64,000 nt of DNA from Candidatus Mediterraneibacter guildfordensis (GTDB lineage: Bacteria > Bacillota > Clostridia > Lachnospirales > Lachnospiraceae): contig DXIS01000008.1 of NCBI GenBank assembly GCA_019112735.1, forward strand, positions 37,485-101,484, given 5' to 3'. A program made the position numbers and the translations under genes. Under the pieces are notes generated by a model. That model was not told the origin of the DNA. It searched no databases and saw only the letters and a list, made by a program, of their open reading frames with translations. Of this stretch, positions 55,890 through 64,000 are shown in pieces; positions within the stretch are counted from its first letter, which is position 1; every line of letters starts with the position of its first letter.

Positions 55890-56563
55890 TTCTCTCTATC
55901 GCACCTTTCATAGCTGTGTGTGAAGATCTCATTATAGTCATGGATAAAATAATCGGCCAGCCGTTTCTTTTCCGCTTCCAGCGGACGGGAGAAATCGTCG
56001 TCCACCGCGCAGACCTCCATGCCGGCGTTTTTGCCGGCCAGGATGCCGTTTGGAACATCTTCGAATACCAGGCATGCGGAAGGATCTACCGACAGATCCT
56101 CCGCCACTTTCAGGTAGACGTCCGGCGCAGGCTTCCCGGCTGATACTTCGCAGGATGTGCGGACCGAATCAAAATACGGCGTAAGTCCCCGGGCCTTAAG
56201 AGCCGCGTCGGCGATCCGGCGGTCATTGCTCGTTGCGATCCCGAGGGCGATGCCTCTTTGCTTCATGGCGTCCAGGAACCGGACAGCGCCGGCTTTCGGA
56301 TAAACCCTTTCGGAATAAAGGCGGATCGTCATATCGCGCCATTCCTGCATGACCTGTTCGACGGTGCGGGACATCCGGAAGGTATCGACAAAATACCGGG
56401 CTGTCTCGGTATAGCTCATCCCCTCGATGTCCCTGTGGAAGGAATCCGGCGGCGTCAGTTCATATTTCTTCATAAAGATCCGGTCGACTTCCGGCCAGAT
56501 CCACATGGAATCCACCAGGGAGCCGTCCATATCAAAAATTACTGCTTTCTTTCCAGTGAGCAT
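55886..56563 (-). CDS. HAD family phosphatase (beta-phosphoglucomutase-like)
   Basis: AVIFDMDGSLVDSMWIWPEVD; LGIATSNDRR; KVAEDLSVDPSACLVFEDVPNGILAGKNAGM. Confidence 0.92.
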   Translation of the reverse strand: MLTGKKAVIFDMDGSLVDSMWIWPEVDRIFMKKYELTPPDSFHRDIEGMSYTETARYFVDTFRMSRTVEQVMQEWRDMTIRLYSERVYPKAGAVRFLDAMKQRGIALGIATSNDRRIADAALKARGLTPYFDSVRTSCEVSAGKPAPDVYLKVAEDLSVDPSACLVFEDVPNGILAGKNAGMEVCAVDDDFSRPLEAEKKRLADYFIHDYNEIFTHSYERCDREK

Positions 56564-57264
56564 AGTTCCTCTACCTCTTTTTCCGTGAGCCGGCGGTACT
56601 CTCCCGGCTTTAAACGTTCATCCAGCATAAGGGGGCCCATCCCGAGCCGTTTCAGATAGACCACTTCTTTGCCGACCGCCTGGAACATCCGCTTTACCTG
56701 ATGGAATCGGCCTTCCCGGATCGCGAGGGTGATCTCTGATATTTCCCCGGATGAGCAGATCGTAAGATCCGCCGGCAGGGTGGGCTTCTCATCTCCGATG
56801 TCCAGTCCCCGGGCGAAGCGCTCCTTATCTTCCTCTGTCACTGCCCCGCGGACCCTGGCAAAGTAGAGCTTGTCCACGTGCTTTGCCGGGGCAAGCAGCC
56901 GGTGGGCAAGGGCTCCGTCATTGGTGATCAGGAGCAGTCCTTCCGTATCTTTGTCAAGTCGTCCGACCGGGAAAAGGTCATCCCGTTTCCGGTCCCGGAT
57001 CAGGCTTACCACGGTCGTCTCCCGCCGGTCTGTCACAGCGGAGACGGTGCCGGACGGTTTATTCAGCATGAAGTATTCATACGCCTCATAGGAGACGTTC
57101 CGGCCGTCCAGTTCGACCGTGTCTTTCTCTGTGTCTATTCTGGTTTCCGGACGTTTCGTGACCGCGCCGTTTACAGCGGCTCTGCCCGCCCGGATGGTTT
57201 TCTTAATCTCGCTTCTTGTACCGGCACCCATGTCCGCCAGATATTTGTCCAGTCTGATCATCAT
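56539..57264 (-). CDS. RsuA/RluB-type pseudouridine synthase; start near 57264
   Basis: IRLDKYLADMGAGTRSEIKKTIRAGRAAVNG S4; FPVGRLDKDTEGLLLITNDG; REGRFHQVKRMFQAVGKEVVYLKRLGMGPL. Confidence 0.94.
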   Translation of the reverse strand: MMIRLDKYLADMGAGTRSEIKKTIRAGRAAVNGAVTKRPETRIDTEKDTVELDGRNVSYEAYEYFMLNKPSGTVSAVTDRRETTVVSLIRDRKRDDLFPVGRLDKDTEGLLLITNDGALAHRLLAPAKHVDKLYFARVRGAVTEEDKERFARGLDIGDEKPTLPADLTICSSGEISEITLAIREGRFHQVKRMFQAVGKEVVYLKRLGMGPLMLDERLKPGEYRRLTEKEVEELCSLERKQ

Positions 57265-58667
57265 GATGACTGCCACCGCCATCCCGGAAGATATTTGTTC
57301 TTCAGTGTCTGGCCCGCCAGTTTGCCGAATCCCAGGGGATATCCGTCCACACAGACCAGATGCCAGCCCTTCTCTTTGGCAGAGACAAGGTCCGATACAT
57401 CCAGCGTCTCTCCTTTCAGATATCTGATGACGCGCTCATCGGATGCGGAGAGGTCGATGCATGCACGGTATTCCTCCTTTTTCAGGTTCATGGCAAAGGC
57501 CTGGCTCGGTTCAAAACGCCGTTTCTTCAGTTCGCCGATGAGCAGGCCGGTGCGGAGGAAGCGCACGCCGTTTAAGGCGGGCAGGCCTTCCGGCATATAA
57601 TAGACTTTGTCGCCACGTATATCGAAACGGGCAGGATCAAATTCCCGGTCCACGCCGGAGAGAAATTCGCACAGTTCATCGGGAAGCGCTCTCTTTCTTG
57701 ACGGAGCCGGCTTTCTCTCCGCCTTTCCGGCATCCGCTCCGGCGGGAGCTTTACCGCCTTTTTTCAGGAGCGCAAGAAAATGCCCTTCCCCTTCCATCCG
57801 GTGCGGGAAGATCCGGACCGTGCGGCGCAGGCGCTCATCTCCGGAAATCGATGCTTCCGGGATCCCGCTGGAAAAGCCTTCGTAGCCTTCAATCTCACAG
57901 AGCTCGAATTCCGGATATTCCTGCAGCAGGTATTCGATCGTCTGCTCATTCTCTTCCGGGGAAAATGTACAGGTCGAATACAGAATCATACCGCCCGGTT
58001 TCAGCATCTGCGCGGCCTGTGTGATGATGCTCCGCTGGATCTTCGCGAAAAAGTCCGGCCCGTGTTCTTCCCAGGCGCGGATCATCTTCCGGTCTTTTCG
58101 GAACATGCCTTCACCGGAACAGGGGGCGTCGATCAGGATCTTGTCGAAGTATTCTGTGAAATACGGGATCAGTTTCCCCGGTTCTTCGCTCAGTACGAGA
58201 ACGTTTCCGATGCCCATCAGTTCAATGTTCTTAAGCAGGCCTTTTGCGCGGGAATTGCTCAGGTCGTTGGCCGTCAGCATTCCGCTGCCGTTCAGTTTCG
58301 CCCCCAGTTCAGTCGCTTTTCCGCCGGGGGCCGCGCATACGTCCAGCACCCGGTCTCCCGGATCAACGGGAAGACGGTCTGCCGGCGTCATGGCGCTCGG
58401 TTCCTGCAGATAGTAAAGTCCGGCGTAATAATAAGGGTGTTTGGCAGGCTGGACCTGTTCGCCGTCATAATAGAATCCGTTGCGGATCCACGGAACCGGT
58501 TTGAGAGGCCAGGGCGCGATCTTCAGGAAATCTTCCACCGAGATCTTCGCTGTATTGACCCGGAGCCCGTAATGACGCGGTTCATCAAAACAGTCAAGGT
58601 AGCGTCTGTACTCTTCTTCACCGAGTAGCTTTATCATTTTATCTTCAAATGCTGCTGGCAGATTCAT
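57261..58667 (-). CDS. NOL1/NOP2/Sun family RNA cytosine-C5 methyltransferase (RsmF-like); start ATG 58667
   Basis: VLDVCAAPGGKATELGAKL; ILIDAPCSGEGMFRKD; LYSTCTFSPEENEQTIEYLL. Confidence 0.94.
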   Translation of the reverse strand: MNLPAAFEDKMIKLLGEEEYRRYLDCFDEPRHYGLRVNTAKISVEDFLKIAPWPLKPVPWIRNGFYYDGEQVQPAKHPYYYAGLYYLQEPSAMTPADRLPVDPGDRVLDVCAAPGGKATELGAKLNGSGMLTANDLSNSRAKGLLKNIELMGIGNVLVLSEEPGKLIPYFTEYFDKILIDAPCSGEGMFRKDRKMIRAWEEHGPDFFAKIQRSIITQAAQMLKPGGMILYSTCTFSPEENEQTIEYLLQEYPEFELCEIEGYEGFSSGIPEASISGDERLRRTVRIFPHRMEGEGHFLALLKKGGKAPAGADAGKAERKPAPSRKRALPDELCEFLSGVDREFDPARFDIRGDKVYYMPEGLPALNGVRFLRTGLLIGELKKRRFEPSQAFAMNLKKEEYRACIDLSASDERVIRYLKGETLDVSDLVSAKEKGWHLVCVDGYPLGFGKLAGQTLKNKYLPGWRWQSS

Positions 58668-58792
58668 TTTATTTCCTCCATAGTGGATATTGTACCATGT
58701 TTTCAGACCGGCCGGAACCCTGCTGTACATAAAGCGGATCCGTGATTCATATATTAGGGATAACGGTCCTGTCTCTGAATGAAGGTATAGTG

Positions 58793-59713
58793 ATGAAAAG
58801 GATACTCCCGGTCTGTCTGTTTTTTGCAATGCTTGCCGCACCGGAAGCGGTGTTCCAGGGTGCGCAGGACGGGCTCCTTCTCTGGTTCCGGACGGTATTC
58901 CCGACTTTATTTCCCTTCATGGCCGTCTCAGGGATCATGATCTCCACAGGCGGACTGTCTGTCATATCCGCCCTGTTCGGAAGGCTGTCCTCGGCTGTAT
59001 TTGCTACATCGGGAAACGGCACCTTTGCCGTGCTGACCGGGTTCCTGTGCGGGTATCCGGCCGGTGCGAAGACAGCGGCGGATCTGGTGCGGGAGGGAAG
59101 GATCACCCGGGAAGAAGGCGCCTATCTGCTGTCTTTCTGCAATAATGTAAGTCCCGGCTTTGTCATCAATTATATCGTGCTGAACATGATCGGCGATAAA
59201 AAATTGATAATGCCGACGATGCTGATCCTGAACATCGTACCGGTCGCACTCAGTTTTCTTTTCAGGCGGATATACCTGAAAGGAAAGAAAAGATTCACTG
59301 ATCCGGGCGCCGGGCACAGGTGTAGTGCGGATAAGTTTAATTTTGCAGTGCTGGACAGATGCCTTATGGACAGTGCCGGATCTGTTGTAAAAGTAGGGCT
59401 CTATATCATTGTATTTTCCGTACTGATCAGTCTGGGTGATCTGACAGGAAAAGAATGTATCGTTATAAGATCCATGCTCCCGTTACTGGAAATAACGAAC
59501 GGGATCGCGATGATCCATGACATGTTTCCGGATCCAGGGATCAGTTATCCGTTTATCCTGGGCCTTACATCATTCGGCGGGATCTGCGCCGCGATGCAGA
59601 CAAAGTCCATGCTCACCGGGAGCGGCATATCATTTTTCCCGTACATCACACAAAAACTGGCTGCCGCAGCGGCAGCCAGTCTCCTTGGTTTTTTGTATAT
59701 ACGTTCTATGTGA
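58793..59713 (+). CDS. ylbJ: YlbJ-like nucleoside-recognition/sporulation integral membrane protein; start ATG 58793
   Basis: LWFRTVFPTLFPFMAVSGIM; LTGFLCGYPAGAKTAADLV; SFCNNVSPGFVINYIV; FGGICAAMQTKSM; adjacent to coaD/rsmD as in Bacillus. Confidence 0.85.
   Translation: MKRILPVCLFFAMLAAPEAVFQGAQDGLLLWFRTVFPTLFPFMAVSGIMISTGGLSVISALFGRLSSAVFATSGNGTFAVLTGFLCGYPAGAKTAADLVREGRITREEGAYLLSFCNNVSPGFVINYIVLNMIGDKKLIMPTMLILNIVPVALSFLFRRIYLKGKKRFTDPGAGHRCSADKFNFAVLDRCLMDSAGSVVKVGLYIIVFSVLISLGDLTGKECIVIRSMLPLLEITNGIAMIHDMFPDPGISYPFILGLTSFGGICAAMQTKSMLTGSGISFFPYITQKLAAAAAASLLGFLYIRSM
59650..59682 (-). terminator. Rho-independent terminator for the minus-strand rsmD-coaD-coiled-coil operon, inside 3' end of ylbJ
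   Basis: Minus strand ACTGGCTGCCGC-T-GCGGCAGCCAGT-TTTTG. Confidence 0.8.
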
Positions 59714-59731
59714 CAGGACTGTACCGGAAAA

Positions 59732-60292
59732 TCAGTTTACAGATTCATCTGCCGGGATTTCCAGTTCAGCACGGTTTGTACGTACAGTATCATAGCATTC
59801 CTGAAGAGAATTAATAAGACTGTCGTATTTTGTCGCATAACTGTCAAGTGTATGTCCGATAATGCTTTCAGCGTTTGCGAGCAGATCGTCTGTATACTGG
59901 ATCGCTCCGAGACGGATCTCGTTTGCGTCACGCGTGGCGTTATCAACGATCTCCTGCGCCTGTGCTGTGGCCTGTGTCACGATCTCATTGGCCTGTGCAT
60001 ATGCCTGCTGCATGATCTCATGCTCGCTGACAAGTTCGGTTGTCTGCACCTGTGCCTCTTCGATCATTGCGTCGGCTTTTGCCTGGGCGTCAGACAGGAT
60101 CGCATCGCGGTTTGCGATGATCTTCTGATAACGTTTGATCTCATCAGGCGTCTTCATGCGAAGTTCTCTGAGGAGTTCCTCAAGATGTTCCTTGTTGACG
60201 ATGATCTTGGTCGTGGACAGCGGCTGGAATTTACAGTCACGGTCGATATACTCTTCGATCTCATCAATAATCTGCTCAATACGGCTGCTCAT
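59732..60292 (-). CDS. Coiled-coil DivIVA/V-ATPase subunit H-like protein
   Basis: Long Ala/Gln/Glu heptad-rich region ([69 protein letters not shown]). Confidence 0.75.
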   Translation of the reverse strand: MSSRIEQIIDEIEEYIDRDCKFQPLSTTKIIVNKEHLEELLRELRMKTPDEIKRYQKIIANRDAILSDAQAKADAMIEEAQVQTTELVSEHEIMQQAYAQANEIVTQATAQAQEIVDNATRDANEIRLGAIQYTDDLLANAESIIGHTLDSYATKYDSLINSLQECYDTVRTNRAELEIPADESVN

Positions 60293-60786
60293 TTGTTACA
60301 CTCTCCTTTTGTACTCATCTTCTTCCTGAGTTCTGCAGCGACTGCTTCCGGCACAAACTGTGACAGATCTCCCCCAAAAGCAGCGATCTCTTTTACCGTC
60401 GTGGAACTCAGATATGAATATTCAATGCCGGTTGTCAGGAACATGGTCTCGACATTCGGTTCCAGCTTATGATTGGTCTGTGACATCTGTAACTCGTATT
60501 CAAAGTCCGTGATCGCGCGCAGTCCCCTGATGATCAGGCCGGCTTCCATCCTGGATGCAAAGTCGACCAGGAGGCCGTCGAACGGTATGATCCGGACGTT
60601 TTTGAGATCCTTCGTCACTTCCTCTAACATTTTAACACGTTCTTCTACAGAAAACAACGGCATTTTCGCTTTATTACACAATACGCCCACAATCAACTCG
60701 TCTACAAGATTATGTGACCGTTCAATGATGTCCATGTGCCCGTATGTGACCGGGTCAAAGCTGCCCGGATAGATCGCTCTTAACAT
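60289..60786 (-). CDS. coaD: Pantetheine-phosphate adenylyltransferase
   Basis: [64 protein letters not shown]. Confidence 0.98.
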   Translation of the reverse strand: MLRAIYPGSFDPVTYGHMDIIERSHNLVDELIVGVLCNKAKMPLFSVEERVKMLEEVTKDLKNVRIIPFDGLLVDFASRMEAGLIIRGLRAITDFEYELQMSQTNHKLEPNVETMFLTTGIEYSYLSSTTVKEIAAFGGDLSQFVPEAVAAELRKKMSTKGECNK

Positions 60787-61349
60787 ATGTCTTCTACTCC
60801 TGCCTTTTCTATAAATACATGCTTGTTTGTCTTGTAAAGTTTTTCTCTGATCACGGTAAACCCGAGCTGTTCTGCATATGAAAAGTCCGTATCACGTGAA
60901 GCTTCTACGATGATCGTTGTATCGTCATATACAAGCTCTGATCCGGAAAGATAGTCCAGCACTTTATGCTCCAGCCCCCTGTCATAGGGCGGGTCCATGA
61001 ATATAATGTCGAATACTTTCTCACCTTCGAGCTGATAAAGCGCGTTCATGACGTCGCCGGTTATCGTAGCCGCTTTATGCTCGAGGCGGGTAAATTTCAG
61101 ATTATCCTTAATATATCTCATGGCTTTCGGGTTATTCTCGACAAAAACCGCTTCTTTTGCACCGCGGCTGAGCGCCTCGATGCCGATCCCGCCGCTCCCG
61201 CTGAAGAGATCAAGAAACACGGAACCGTACACAGACGGACCGATGATATTGAACAGTGTCTCCTTGATCCGGTCTGTAGTCGGTCTTGTGTCCAGCCCGT
61301 CCAGTGTTTTCAATCGAAGGCTTTTTGCGCTTCCGGCAATTACTCTCAT
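60780..61349 (-). CDS. rsmD: 16S rRNA (guanine966-N2)-methyltransferase
   Basis: [66 protein letters not shown]. Confidence 0.97.
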   Translation of the reverse strand: MRVIAGSAKSLRLKTLDGLDTRPTTDRIKETLFNIIGPSVYGSVFLDLFSGSGGIGIEALSRGAKEAVFVENNPKAMRYIKDNLKFTRLEHKAATITGDVMNALYQLEGEKVFDIIFMDPPYDRGLEHKVLDYLSGSELVYDDTTIIVEASRDTDFSYAEQLGFTVIREKLYKTNKHVFIEKAGVEDIC

Positions 61350-61383
61350 CCTGTTTCACCCCGTTTCATATGCTGAATTTTAG

Positions 61384-61420
61384 CAGAAAAAAGCGTCCGG
61401 GTCAATCCCGGGCGCTTTTC
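61384..61420 (-). terminator. Terminator of the SASP gene
   Basis: Minus strand AAAAGCGCCCGGG-ATTGA-CCCGGACGCTTTTTTC. Confidence 0.85.
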
Positions 61421-61456
61421 CCCTGATACAGAAAATCGAGATGTTTTATATGCGGC

Positions 61457-61663
61457 TTATTTGCCTGCCATCTGTTTTTCCTGCTGTTCGATCATTTTCT
61501 TGACCATATATCCGCCTACTGATCCGTTCTGCTTGGAAGTAAGGTCGCCGTTGTAACCGTCAGATAACGGTACCCCCAGCTCGCTGGCCACTTCGTATTT
61601 GAATTTGTCCAGTGCGCCTTTTGCCTCAGGCACTGCTGCTCTGTTAGATGAACGACTTGCCAT
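61457..61663 (-). CDS. Alpha/beta-type small acid-soluble spore protein; start ATG 61663
   Basis: ALDKFKYEVASELGVPLSDGYNGDLTSKQNGSVGGYMVKKMIEQQEKQM (SASP signature). Confidence 0.97.
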   Translation of the reverse strand: MASRSSNRAAVPEAKGALDKFKYEVASELGVPLSDGYNGDLTSKQNGSVGGYMVKKMIEQQEKQMAGK

Positions 61664-61893
61664 GATCATTTCCTCCTTCTGCAACTTCGTAACGTTTCCG
61701 TTACTTTTCTTGTGTTTTTTGTAACGCATCCGCCGGCCGCTTCTGCATGTATCCGGCTGTTCTGATGAGTGTTCTGCCCGTCTTCGCGGCCGGTACTGTG
61801 CGTCTGCTTCCGTTCGTCTGTGTTACACTGATAGTATATGGAGGAATGCTTCTTTTACTCTGGAAATTCATAGCAATTTTTATTGGTTTTCGG

Positions 61894-63954
61894 CTACAAT
61901 GTGGCCTCCAGGTTCTGATCTGTGATATACCGCTCAAGGGCGGCTGAGAGCTTCCTGTTTTCCGGGGATCTCAGCTCCGGATCCTCCCGGAGGATCCCGC
62001 CGGTGGCCTCAGCTGCCTGACGCAGTATCACAGAATCCTGGAATACGTCCCCCAGCTTAAAATTCATGATCCCGCTCTGTCTGATCCCGAACAGATCACC
62101 CGGTCCTCTCAGACGCAGGTCCTCTCCGGCGATAAAGAATCCGTCGTTGGAGTGGTTCAGGATGTCCATACGTTCCTTTGTCTCTTTTGCTTTTGAAGCA
62201 GTCATGAAGATACAGTAGGACTGATACTTTCCGCGCCCTACACGCCCCCTGAGCTGATGGAGCTGCGCCAGCCCGAACCGCTCGGCATTCTCGATCATGA
62301 TGACCGTTGCATTGGGGACGTCTATTCCGACTTCGATCACGGTAGTCGATACGAGGATCTGGATCTCATTTTTCCCGAACGCCTCCATGATCTCATCCTT
62401 CTCCTGCTGTTTCATCCTTCCGTGAAGGCATCCGACACTCACCTGTCCGCCCATGACCTCAGCCAGCATCCGGGAGTAATCAAGCACATTCTCCGCGTCA
62501 AGCGCCTCGCTCTCTTCCACCATGGGGCAGATCACATAGCACTGGCGTCCTGCCGCCACCTGCTTTCTCATAAACTCATACGCGGTCTTTCTGTAGCCTG
62601 TATCTACGACACAGTTTTTGATCGGAAGCCGATTCTTCGGCAGCTCGTCGATCACTGAGATATCCAGGTCGCCGTAGAGGATGATCGCCAGTGTCCGAGG
62701 GATCGGCGTCGCGCTCATAACAAGGATGTGCGGTGTGTTTCCCTTGCCCGCCAGAGCTTCCCTCTGCTTTACTCCGAATCTATGCTGTTCGTCCGTGACT
62801 ACGAGCGCGAGATTTTTATAAACCGCTTTCTCCTGGATCAGCGCATGTGTCCCTATGATGATCGAGACCTCTCCGCTCTCGATCCGCCCGTAAGCTTCCC
62901 TCTTCTGCTTCGCTGTCATGGAACCGGTCAGCAGCTCGGCTTTCAGCGGAAGTCCGTACTCATCAAGCATGCCCGAGATGTTTTCAAAATGCTGTCTCGC
63001 CAGCACCTCTGTGGGAGCCATCAGCGCACCCTGACAGCCATTCAGACCGGCCAGCAGGAGGGCGAGAAAGGCAATGACTGTCTTGCCGGATCCCACATCT
63101 CCCTGGACCAGTCTTGACATGACATGGCCGCCCTGCATATCCTGCTTTATCTCATTCCAGACCTTCATCTGCGCTCCGGTGAGGCTGTACGGCAGCGACT
63201 CGAGGAATTGTCCGATCTCCGGCTGATCCCGGAGGACGAACCTGTTTTCCGCACGGTTCTCTTCGTCTCTCAGCCGCCGCAGCGAAAGGACGAACACGAG
63301 AAATTCTTCAAAGACAAACCGTCTTCTCGCCTCGGCAAACTCCTCTTTTCCGTCTGGAAAATGCATTTTCACGACCGCGTCTTCATAGGGGATAAATCCA
63401 TATTTTTTCACCAGACCCTCCGGCAGGATATCCTGCCCGGCATTCATATGGTCAAGGGCCTGGCGCACTGCTTTTATGACCGCATTGTTGCTGAGTCCTG
63501 CCGTCAGCCCGTAGACCGGCTGCATTGTATTTCTCTTCTCTTCATACTTGGAAGACGGGTAGTAGATATCCGGATGTTCCATGACAAGGCCGTCCCGCCT
63601 TCGCACGATCCTTCCCCGCAGCGTAAGCGTGCCTCCCTTTCCGAGCGTATTCCTCAGAAACGGCATCCTGAACCAGATCACCTTCAGCGTTCCGGTGAGA
63701 TCTTTGAGATACAGCGTCGTCACCTGCATATTCCGATTCCCCGATACCTGGATCCGGCCGAACACAGCGCCTGTCACCGTACAGGTACGCCCCTCACAGG
63801 CTTCTCCGATCGGGACCGGATCCTCAAATATCTCATAAGACCGCGGATAATAGCGGATAAGGTCTCCCACCGTGCGCACGCCGATCTTTTCGAACAGCTT
63901 TTCCGTTTTCTCCCCGATTCCCTTCAGTTCACCGATCTTTGATCTTTCATTCAT
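61894..63954 (-). CDS. recG: ATP-dependent DNA helicase RecG
   Basis: LVQGDVGSGKTVIAFLALL; VTDEQHRFGVKQREAL; ISVIDELPKNRLPI; AERFGLAQLHQLRGRVGRGKYQSYCI. Confidence 0.98.
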   Translation of the reverse strand: MNERSKIGELKGIGEKTEKLFEKIGVRTVGDLIRYYPRSYEIFEDPVPIGEACEGRTCTVTGAVFGRIQVSGNRNMQVTTLYLKDLTGTLKVIWFRMPFLRNTLGKGGTLTLRGRIVRRRDGLVMEHPDIYYPSSKYEEKRNTMQPVYGLTAGLSNNAVIKAVRQALDHMNAGQDILPEGLVKKYGFIPYEDAVVKMHFPDGKEEFAEARRRFVFEEFLVFVLSLRRLRDEENRAENRFVLRDQPEIGQFLESLPYSLTGAQMKVWNEIKQDMQGGHVMSRLVQGDVGSGKTVIAFLALLLAGLNGCQGALMAPTEVLARQHFENISGMLDEYGLPLKAELLTGSMTAKQKREAYGRIESGEVSIIIGTHALIQEKAVYKNLALVVTDEQHRFGVKQREALAGKGNTPHILVMSATPIPRTLAIILYGDLDISVIDELPKNRLPIKNCVVDTGYRKTAYEFMRKQVAAGRQCYVICPMVEESEALDAENVLDYSRMLAEVMGGQVSVGCLHGRMKQQEKDEIMEAFGKNEIQILVSTTVIEVGIDVPNATVIMIENAERFGLAQLHQLRGRVGRGKYQSYCIFMTASKAKETKERMDILNHSNDGFFIAGEDLRLRGPGDLFGIRQSGIMNFKLGDVFQDSVILRQAAEATGGILREDPELRSPENRKLSAALERYITDQNLEATL

Positions 63955-64000
63955 AATCTTCTCCCTGAAAACTTGTCTCTAAAAAATGAGGACACCCTCC

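Noticed and set aside
61701-61947. Opposing small ORFs (61701-61937 - and 61747-61947 +) in the recG-SASP gap
   Set aside because: No RBS, no recognisable family; overlapping each other and recG or the SASP leader. Not supportable as genes from sequence alone.
1-64000. CRISPR arrays, prophage, transposases, defence islands, tRNA or rRNA genes
   Set aside because: None seen by reading; the window is continuous housekeeping gene order. A tRNAscan/Infernal run would be needed to formally exclude small RNAs.

Overview
This 64 kb window looks like ordinary core chromosome from a spore-forming, monoderm Clostridia bacterium, probably Lachnospiraceae-like judging from gene order and protein character. 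It is almost fully packed with housekeeping genes: ribF(3' end)-rpsO-pnp-rarA; mutS-mutL-miaA; two flavoproteins; radC; a cell-shape cluster (mreB-like, mreC, mreD, PBP2, minD, minE, rodA, mgsA, D-Ala-D-Ala carboxypeptidase); a divisome-adjacent cluster (HlyD-like, yggS, sepF, ylmH, lspA, rluD); ttcA; a Xer-type recombinase; divergent yneA-like/lexA; rsfS-yqeK-nadD-yhbY-obgE-rpmA-prp-rplU; aspartate kinase; RNase G and two radical-SAM related genes; a GH13 glucosidase; a his operon (hisZ-G-D-B and a fused hisIE); recU; RNA-modification genes; ylbJ, coaD, rsmD, a SASP gene and recG. I saw no CRISPR array, prophage, transposon, tRNA or rRNA. No clearly new multi-gene system is evident. The observations most worth checking are: (i) a HisF-like domain with altered catalytic positions fused to the N-terminus of HisIE; (ii) minD-minE without minC, with a MinE lacking most of the usual N-terminal segment; (iii) a sequence-divergent MreB-like protein; (iv) a dense array of LexA-like operators between yneA-like and lexA; (v) a long hairpin in the pnp leader; (vi) a near-palindromic TrpR/HisR-like operator candidate at the his promoter; and (vii) a terminator embedded antisense in the ylbJ coding sequence. 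All homology calls are from memory and reading; no database search was run.
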